A stretch of DNA of 22,194 nt from CAINVV01 sp964506325 (GTDB lineage: Bacteria > Bacteroidota > Bacteroidia > Bacteroidales > Prolixibacteraceae): positions 1 through 22,194 of the forward strand of contig CAZDLO010000053.1 of assembly GCA_964506325.1 (NCBI GenBank). The letters run 5' to 3'. Each line of letters begins with the position of its first letter. The stretch's first letter is position 1. This document shows, piece after piece, positions 7,896 to 13,032 of the stretch. The position numbers and the translations under genes are program-made. The notes below the pieces were generated by a model. That model saw only the letters and a list, made by a program, of their open reading frames with translations. It was not told where the DNA came from and did not search any database.

Positions 7896-7913
7896 ATCCC
7901 GACATGTCGGGAT
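7896..7913. repeat. 18-bp perfect palindrome upstream of hydB
   Basis: ATCCCGACATGTCGGGAT is its own reverse complement. It ends 29 bases before the hydB ATG. It could be a regulator-binding site, an RNA hairpin in the hydC-hydB intercistronic transcript, or a dispersed palindromic repeat; nothing in the window decides between these. Confidence 0.6.
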
Positions 7914-8044
7914 CAACTAAATAAGATGCTATGGATACTCCATATGACCATTGAAATACAAATTACAGACAAATGAAACCCTCATGAACCACAGTTCAAA
8001 AAGAAGTACGTAAATATTAAAGAGGGTTCCGTACGTACGTTCTG

Positions 8045-8081
8045 ATATTCAATAATTTAACTAATATATTTACGAGTGAAA
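8045..8081. repeat. 37-bp direct repeat, copy 1
   Basis: This AT-rich unit starting ATATTCAATAATTTAAC is repeated 102 bases further on (8147-8183) with one difference (G at 8076, A at 8178). It lies in the hydC-hydB spacer. Confidence 0.85.
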
Positions 8082-8146
8082 CGAGCACGGGCTAAGCCCA
8101 CAAAAGGCGATGGAAATACACTTGCGAGTTCCATGAGTACTTACAT

Positions 8147-8183
8147 ATATTCAATAATTTAACTAATATATTTACGAATGAAA
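8147..8183. repeat. 37-bp direct repeat, copy 2
   Basis: Second copy of the unit at 8045-8081, 36 of 37 bases identical. It ends one base before the hydC stop codon (TAG on the minus strand, 8185-8187), so it forms the immediate 3' flank of hydC. Confidence 0.85.
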
Positions 8184-8184
8184 A

Positions 8185-8721
8185 CTAAAGCTCCTTCTTT
8201 AAATAATCGCCGAGAATATCTCGAACCTTTTCGGGTGTCAGTTCTGTAAAAACTTCATGGTTAATGACCATCGCCGGAGCCTTGTGGCACCATCCGAGAC
8301 AATTGGTCTCTACGAGGCTGAACCTGCCGTCCGGTGTGGTCTGCCCAATGTCAATCTTCAGCATGTCTTTGATTGCCCATAGGATCTGGTTTTTTCCTTT
8401 CATGGAACAGGAGATGGTTTTGCACACCCTGATGGTGTATTTCCCCATCTTCCGGAATTCAAGAAACGAATAAAAGGTGGCTGTACCGTATACTTCGGCG
8501 GCAGGAAGATCCAATTCTTTTGAGATTTCTGCCATGGATCGTTTGGACAGATAATTTTCACGTTCTACAACTCCCTGCAGGATAGGCAAAAGACTTTCGC
8601 GGGAGCGGCCGTACTGGTCGGCTAAATCTACAATCAGTTTATGTAACTCCATAACAGTAGATCTAAATGAATTAATAGTACCGGATTCGATCTTACTAAA
8701 GTAATCATTCATTTTGATCAC
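8185..8721 (-). CDS. hydC: NuoE-like [2Fe-2S] subunit of [FeFe]-hydrogenase (HydC/HndA-like)
   Basis: A 178-residue thioredoxin-like [2Fe-2S] protein of the NuoE/HydC/HndA family, which works with HydB to move electrons from or to NAD(H). The four cluster ligands are C100, C105, C141 and C145 (CKTISC and CLGWC), and the helical N-terminal NuoE region includes LDLPAAEVYGTATFYSFLEF (70-89), which carries the usual ATFY motif. The longest frame starts with GTG at 8719-8721; an ATG three codons later (8710-8712, MNDYFSK) is the more likely start in this genus of ATG-preferring genomes and gives 175 residues. It is the first gene of the hydC-hydB-hydA-hydG series, so the region upstream of it probably holds the operon promoter. 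Family call is firm from the cysteine pattern and context. Confidence 0.94.
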   Translation of the reverse strand: MIKMNDYFSKIESGTINSFRSTVMELHKLIVDLADQYGRSRESLLPILQGVVERENYLSKRSMAEISKELDLPAAEVYGTATFYSFLEFRKMGKYTIRVCKTISCSMKGKNQILWAIKDMLKIDIGQTTPDGRFSLVETNCLGWCHKAPAMVINHEVFTELTPEKVRDILGDYLKKEL

Positions 8722-8772
8722 GCAAGTCCGGAAACATGTTTTATATCATATTATCAAACAAGATGTATAAAA

Positions 8773-8800
8773 ATTTGAAATTCCGGTCGGAAATTCAAAT
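8773..8800. promoter_or_regulatory. Inverted repeat upstream of hydC, candidate operator
   Basis: Two 13-base arms (ATTTGAAATTCCG at 8773-8785 and CGGAAATTCAAAT at 8788-8800) are separated by GT and match with one mispair; the core TTCCG-GT-CGGAA is perfect. It lies 52 bases before the longest hydC start (61 before the ATG), where an operator of the hydrogenase operon could sit. It does not match the Rex or FNR/CRP consensus I know. No promoter boxes could be assigned with confidence. Confidence 0.4.
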
Positions 8801-8864
8801 AATTGCCGGAATATTTGAAAAAAGCCGGTGAATCAGGGGATGATTTTAAGAAACTTAAAAAAAT

Positions 8865-8958
8865 GCCAAGGCCGCAAAAAAATGTTGCATAGATCGCAAG
8901 TGGGTTAAATATCAAAACCTTAACTGTGCGAACATTGCGCTATCTTTGCGGCCTTGGC
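8865..8958. repeat. Long inverted repeat with 14-bp perfect arms
   Basis: GCCAAGGCCGCAAA (8865-8878) is the exact reverse complement of TTTGCGGCCTTGGC (8945-8958), with 66 bases between that contain further degenerate complementarity (AATGTTGCATAGATCGCAAG against the complement of GCGAACATTGCGCTAT). Sequences of this CGCAAAG/CTTTGCG type occur as dispersed intergenic repeats in Bacteroidota. Here it lies just past the end of the flavoprotein gene (stop at 8994) and may act as its transcription terminator or as a structured repeat; there is no clear T-run after it on the minus strand. Confidence 0.6.
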
Positions 8959-8993
8959 GGTTAAAAGGTCTTGTGAGACAGACCCTTCTGTTT

Positions 8994-10007
8994 TCAGACC
9001 ATGGGGTATTTTTTAAATATTTCGGTCGACTTCATCAGGATGTCGACGTAATGTGCCCTTTTATAGGCGTATGGCTCCTTGCTTTTACTCATGGATAGTT
9101 TACCCTTGAATTCATCAATGGTTTTATATCCTTTGGCGTCCATCCATCCCTCCAGGGTTTCAATCATGTTGGTGATGTGAGAAGCCTTGTTTTTGTAAAC
9201 CGTACTGACAACCTGCACAGTACCGGCACCTGCCAGCAACATCTTGATGACGTCCTTGCCATCTGAAATTCCCCTGCTTGCACAGATATCAGCTTTGATG
9301 TTTCCGTAAAGCAAGCCGGCAAAACGAAGTGTAATCTGGTAATCCTTCTCATGGGTGAGATCAAACGGGAAGAAGAACTCTTCATTTTCAATATTAATCT
9401 CCGGCTGGAAGAACCGGTTAAATATCACAATACCGTTTGCTCCGGCCTTGTCGGCCCGGGCAATAAAGTTGATAGGATTGGCATAAAAGGGTGAAAGTTT
9501 TACACTGATGGGGATTTTAACAAGCTTCCTCAGTTTGCTGAGTATTTCAACCTGGTGGGCTTCTATCATGGAGCTGTCATTCAGGGCATCAGTGGGAACA
9601 TCGTAGAAATTGAGTTCCAGCCCTGCCACTCCTGTTTTTTCCAGTTGCAGGGCATAATCTTCCCACGACTGGTCGTAAATGGCATTCAGGCTTGCGAAAA
9701 CCGGGATATTTACGTTCTTGATAAGTTTGGAGAGATTGTAGAGATGCTCACCTGCTCCGCTGTGCTTGATTTCCGGGAAAATATTTCCCATTTCAGCATT
9801 CCTGTAACTGTATTCGCCTACCTGATCGTCAAGCTGAATCTGCTCAAGATTTATCTGTTCTTCAAACAATGAGCGGTAAACAATTGCAGCTGCACCAGCC
9901 CGTTCGATTTTTTTTATTGCGTTAAGGTCTTCCACAAGGCTTGAAGCCCCCAGAATGATTGGATTTTTTAACTCAACCCCCATGAATGTTGTTCTAAGAT
10001 CTGCCAT
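8994..10007 (-). CDS. Dihydroorotate-dehydrogenase-like flavoprotein (function unassigned)
   Basis: A 337-residue TIM-barrel protein of the DHOD-like FMN oxidoreductase family. Family features are the opening LRTTFMGVELKNPIILGAS, the lysine strand ISVKLSPF, the GANGIVIFNRF strand, and the C-terminal phosphate-binding region SRGISDGKDVIKMLLAGAGTVQ in shortened form. In classical DHODs the strand EI/LNxSCPN carries the Ser/Cys base; here the corresponding segment reads LELNFYDVPTD with no Ser/Cys at the expected place, so pyrimidine synthesis is doubtful. Proteins of this type are often annotated only as DHOD-like in anaerobic Bacteroidota. The longest frame begins with GTG at 10016, but the ATG three codons later (10005-10007, MADLRTTF) is preferred. 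It lies 272 bases upstream of hydC on the same strand, so a redox role linked to the hydrogenase is possible but unproven. Confidence 0.85.
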   Translation of the reverse strand: MADLRTTFMGVELKNPIILGASSLVEDLNAIKKIERAGAAAIVYRSLFEEQINLEQIQLDDQVGEYSYRNAEMGNIFPEIKHSGAGEHLYNLSKLIKNVNIPVFASLNAIYDQSWEDYALQLEKTGVAGLELNFYDVPTDALNDSSMIEAHQVEILSKLRKLVKIPISVKLSPFYANPINFIARADKAGANGIVIFNRFFQPEINIENEEFFFPFDLTHEKDYQITLRFAGLLYGNIKADICASRGISDGKDVIKMLLAGAGTVQVVSTVYKNKASHITNMIETLEGWMDAKGYKTIDEFKGKLSMSKSKEPYAYKRAHYVDILMKSTEIFKKYPMV

Positions 10008-10070
10008 AGTTTTCACTTTTTAATCACTTTGTCAATATAGTTAATTTTGCTTTATACATGGTTTTTAATG

Positions 10071-10102
10071 AAAAAAATACCGCGTTCGTGCGGTATTTTT
10101 TT
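10071..10102 (-). terminator. Intrinsic terminator after the pyrophosphatase gene
   Basis: A perfect stem pairs AAAAAAATACCGC (10071-10083) with GCGGTATTTTTTT (10090-10102) around a six-base loop GTTCGT. Read on the minus strand it is a GC-core hairpin followed by seven T, 56 bases after the stop of the pyrophosphatase gene. It separates that gene from the flavoprotein gene to its left. Because the stem is symmetric it could also stop plus-strand transcription. Confidence 0.88.
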
Positions 10103-10157
10103 ATACGGAGTCTCCTTGATTTTTGTTTGGAAAATCAACACGGAAAAATATGGACTG

Positions 10158-12353
10158 TTAAAAATAAATCAGAAGGTTCATTGAAATAGTCACACCGACC
10201 ATAACTATTGATACCATTGTCATAAGTTTGATCAGGATATTGAGGCTCGGGCCAGAAGTATCCTTGAAAGGATCACCTACTGTGTCGCCAATGACAGCTG
10301 CATTGTGGCTCGGACTTCTTTTTCCTCCTAAATTGCCTTCCTCAATGTACTTCTTGGCATTGTCCCATGCACCTCCTGCATTGGCCATAAATACTGCCAG
10401 GATAAATCCCGTAACTGTACTTCCCAGTAACAGGCCCATTACACCGGGGATTCCAAAAAGAACACCGACGATAATAGGGATGAATATAGCCAGAAGTGAA
10501 GGTGCCAGCATCTCTTTTTGCGCGGCTTTTGTTGAAATCTCTACGCATTTTGCATAATCAGGCTCAGCTTTGCCTTCCATGATACCCTTTATTTCCCTGA
10601 ACTGCCTCCGAACCTCGTCTACCATTTTATGGGCAGCACGACCAACGGCGTTCATGGTCATTCCGCAGAACAGGAAAGCTGACATTCCCCCGATGAAAGC
10701 TCCAACCAATACCAGCGGATTCATGAATGTCACATCAAATGCAGCAAGAATATCTATGAGGGTGCCACTTTTCAATTTGGCCGTCAACGGATGGTCAGGG
10801 TGGAAATGGATCATCGTGATGCGCGCTTCCTCCAGGAATGACGCCAGCAGGGCAAGGGCAGTCAGTGCAGCCGAGCCGATGGCGAACCCCTTGCCTGTGG
10901 CAGCCGTTGTGTTGCCGAGCGAATCCAGTGCATCGGTACGTTTCCGGACTTCAGCCCCAAGTTTGCTCATCTCCGCATTTCCTCCTGCGTTGTCGGCGAT
11001 CGGACCATATGCGTCTGTTGCAAGCGTAATTCCAAGTGTGGAGAGCATCCCTACCGCCGAGATGGCGATCCCGTACAATCCCATGCTGAAATCTTTCATG
11101 TGCCAGCCGGAGGCAAATCCAAAAGAGAGGATGATGGCAGCCCCGACGATCAGTACCGGAAATGCTGTGGATATCATGCCTGTGCCGATGCCGGAAATGA
11201 TAACTGTGGCAGGACCCGTGGTTGATGCCTCTGCGATCTTTCTGGTGGGACTGTAGGATGCGGAAGTATAATATTCAGTGATCTGCCCGATTCCGATTCC
11301 ACCTACCAGCCCTGACAGCATGGCCAACCAGATGCCGGTGTAGTTGGGCAGCTGAAGCCAGTAAAGAATAAACCAGGATAGTACGGCGATACCGGCTGCA
11401 GCACTGTTCACACCAACACCCAATGCTTTCAGAAGTTGTTTCTGGTTTGCACCCTCTTTGGTGCGTACAAGGAAAATGCCAAAGATTGAAAGTAAGGTTC
11501 CTACTGAAGCAATAAGCATCGGGGCAATAACGGCCTTGAACTGCATGGTTGTTCCCAATGCAGCAAACCCGGCGGCTCCCAGGGCCGCAGTGGATAAAAC
11601 TGCGCCACAGAAGGACTCATAAAGGTCAGCACCCATACCTGCAACATCCCCGACATTGTCACCAACGTTGTCTGCAATGGTGGCCGGGTTGCGTGGGTCA
11701 TCTTCAGGTATACCGGCTTCAATCTTTCCAACCAGGTCAGCGCCAACATCGGCAGCTTTGGTGAAGATGCCACCGCCGACACGTGCAAACAGAGCCTGCG
11801 TGGAAGCACCCATACCAAAGGTAAGGGTAGTGGTGGTTATTATATTAAGGTTGGAGCCGTCAATTGTGTCAGCAGCGGGGTAGACCCAGTTCAGAATCAC
11901 GAACCAAACCGAAATATCCAGCAGCGCAAGGCCTACAACAACTAATCCCATTACGGCGCCACTTCTGAAAGCCACTACCAAACCTTGGTTAAGTGACTGA
12001 TTTGCAGCATGGGCTGCACGTGCTGAAGCATGTGTAGCTGTCTTCATTCCAAAGTACCCCGCCAGTGCGGAAAAGAATCCACCTGTCACAAATGCAAATG
12101 GAACGAATGGATTCTGAATCTTCAGACCATAAGCCAGGAAGGCAAAAAAAGCAACAAGAAACAAAAATACCAGTCCAACAATTTTATATTGCTGACGTAA
12201 GTATGCCATCGCGCCAACTCGCACGTGCTTGGCAATTTTTTTCATAAGGTCAGTACCTTCGCTGTATCTCATCATGTCTTTGTAGAAGTAAAATGCAAAG
12301 AGCAATGCGATTACAGAAGTGGCTGGAATCACCCAAAAAATCGAATCAATCAT
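10158..12353 (-). CDS. hppA: K+-dependent membrane-bound ion-translocating pyrophosphatase
   Basis: A 731-residue membrane pyrophosphatase that hydrolyses cytoplasmic PPi and pumps H+ and/or Na+ out of the cell. It is highly hydrophobic, with the number of helices expected for the family (about 16). Signature loops are DVGADLVGKIEAGIPEDDPR (202-221), NPATIADNVGDNVGDVAGMG (222-241), DAYGPIADNAGGNAEMS (447-463) and GDTVGDPFKDTSGPS near the C-terminus. The motif GNTTAATGKG (480-489) has Ala where K+-independent enzymes have Lys (GNTTKA), which marks the K+-dependent class. A Glu in DLYES (near 247) fits the Na+-transporting and dual Na+/H+ branches, but which ion is moved cannot be settled by eye. 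Full length, ATG start. A strong terminator follows, so it is probably a single-gene unit. Confidence 0.96.
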   Translation of the reverse strand: MIDSIFWVIPATSVIALLFAFYFYKDMMRYSEGTDLMKKIAKHVRVGAMAYLRQQYKIVGLVFLFLVAFFAFLAYGLKIQNPFVPFAFVTGGFFSALAGYFGMKTATHASARAAHAANQSLNQGLVVAFRSGAVMGLVVVGLALLDISVWFVILNWVYPAADTIDGSNLNIITTTTLTFGMGASTQALFARVGGGIFTKAADVGADLVGKIEAGIPEDDPRNPATIADNVGDNVGDVAGMGADLYESFCGAVLSTAALGAAGFAALGTTMQFKAVIAPMLIASVGTLLSIFGIFLVRTKEGANQKQLLKALGVGVNSAAAGIAVLSWFILYWLQLPNYTGIWLAMLSGLVGGIGIGQITEYYTSASYSPTRKIAEASTTGPATVIISGIGTGMISTAFPVLIVGAAIILSFGFASGWHMKDFSMGLYGIAISAVGMLSTLGITLATDAYGPIADNAGGNAEMSKLGAEVRKRTDALDSLGNTTAATGKGFAIGSAALTALALLASFLEEARITMIHFHPDHPLTAKLKSGTLIDILAAFDVTFMNPLVLVGAFIGGMSAFLFCGMTMNAVGRAAHKMVDEVRRQFREIKGIMEGKAEPDYAKCVEISTKAAQKEMLAPSLLAIFIPIIVGVLFGIPGVMGLLLGSTVTGFILAVFMANAGGAWDNAKKYIEEGNLGGKRSPSHNAAVIGDTVGDPFKDTSGPSLNILIKLMTMVSIVMVGVTISMNLLIYF

Positions 12354-13032
12354 GATTTTGTGATTTGTTAGTTATAAATGATAGAATTATTTTGATTTGC
12401 AAAAAAGACCAACTGACTTGCATTAAAAAATATTATTAGCGAGCCTGACAGGTTTTTTTTATGGCTTTTTCTCCAATTCACCAAAATTTGGACTTAAAAT
12501 TATAATGGTTTGATAACGTTTTAATTTTAAAGGGCAACAAAGAGGATAATTTAACAACTTCTTAACATTTGGGTTTGTATTATAGGTTTTCCGGACTGTT
12601 CCAAATGTGAATATGGAAAGCCTAAATAACACTTAATCAAGTATATAAATAAAGGTAATTAGAATATATTTCATTGGAATGTATTATTGGAAGCCTGCAC
12701 AAAAATTTGATGTTATTCCAACAGGGCAATTCCAAAATTAGCAATTCTCCTGATACGGAGTGCAAATGCAGAACATGATAAAAATCAATGAAGTTGCAGA
12801 AAATCATTGTTCAGCAGCAGATTATTTCATTGCAATTAATTACTAGTAGTTCTGAGCTTTCAAACAACTTTTCTACTACACTGAAGGCATTTTTCGGACC
12901 TTTGGCAAATATTTACACCGGGATATAAGTGATTGAAAAAATCGATAATTTTATCATCAGCAAAACAACTGTTAACAACTCAGCACGGACTTCTTTCTGA
13001 AGTCGGATGTTTGGAAAACCTGGTCAGCCTCT
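12354..13032. other. 679-bp divergent spacer between hppA and the GH78 gene
   Basis: AT-rich DNA with stops in all frames and no believable gene. It must hold the promoters for hppA (leftward) and the GH78-GH92 pair (rightward). A short palindrome CCAAAATTTGG lies at 12481-12491, and 9-base AT-only complementary arms lie near 12494-12531. A weak rightward promoter could be TTTG at 12901-12904 with TATAAGTG at 12924-12931, which matches the Bacteroidota -7 box poorly. No tRNA, riboswitch or small RNA was recognised. Confidence 0.6.
12733..12766 (-). promoter_or_regulatory. Candidate Bacteroidota promoter for hppA
   Basis: On the minus strand TTTG (12766-12763), a 22-base spacer and TAATTTTG (12740-12733) resemble the Bacteroidota primary sigma pattern TTTG / TAnnTTTG. 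Transcription would start near 12726 and leave a leader of about 370 bases before hppA, which is long. In AT-rich DNA such matches arise by chance, so this is only a candidate. Confidence 0.2.

Larger units (their letters stand above)
7868..8184. other. 317-bp spacer between hydC and hydB, rich in repeats
   Basis: No credible coding sequence is seen. The spacer holds an 18-bp perfect palindrome next to hydB, a GTACGTACGT run (8031-8040), two copies of a 37-bp direct repeat, and small hairpins between them (GGGCTAAGCCC near 8089-8099; ATGGAA/TTCCAT arms at 8110-8115 and 8129-8134). Such a long, structured spacer between two subunit genes of one complex is unusual. Confidence 0.7.

Noticed and set aside
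8045..8183. A CRISPR array
   Set aside because: There are only two repeat copies, the repeat is AT-rich without CRISPR-like dyad ends, the spacing of 65 bases is too long, and no cas gene is near.
10570..11256. A 228-codon plus-strand open frame inside the pyrophosphatase gene
   Set aside because: It is antisense to strongly conserved pyrophosphatase motifs and has a low-complexity, Ser/Pro/Ala-rich translation, as expected of a shadow frame.
12354..13032. A riboswitch, tRNA or small RNA in the long divergent spacer
   Set aside because: No conserved riboswitch core, cloverleaf or strong hairpin with T-run could be found by eye; the only dyads are short and AT-rich.
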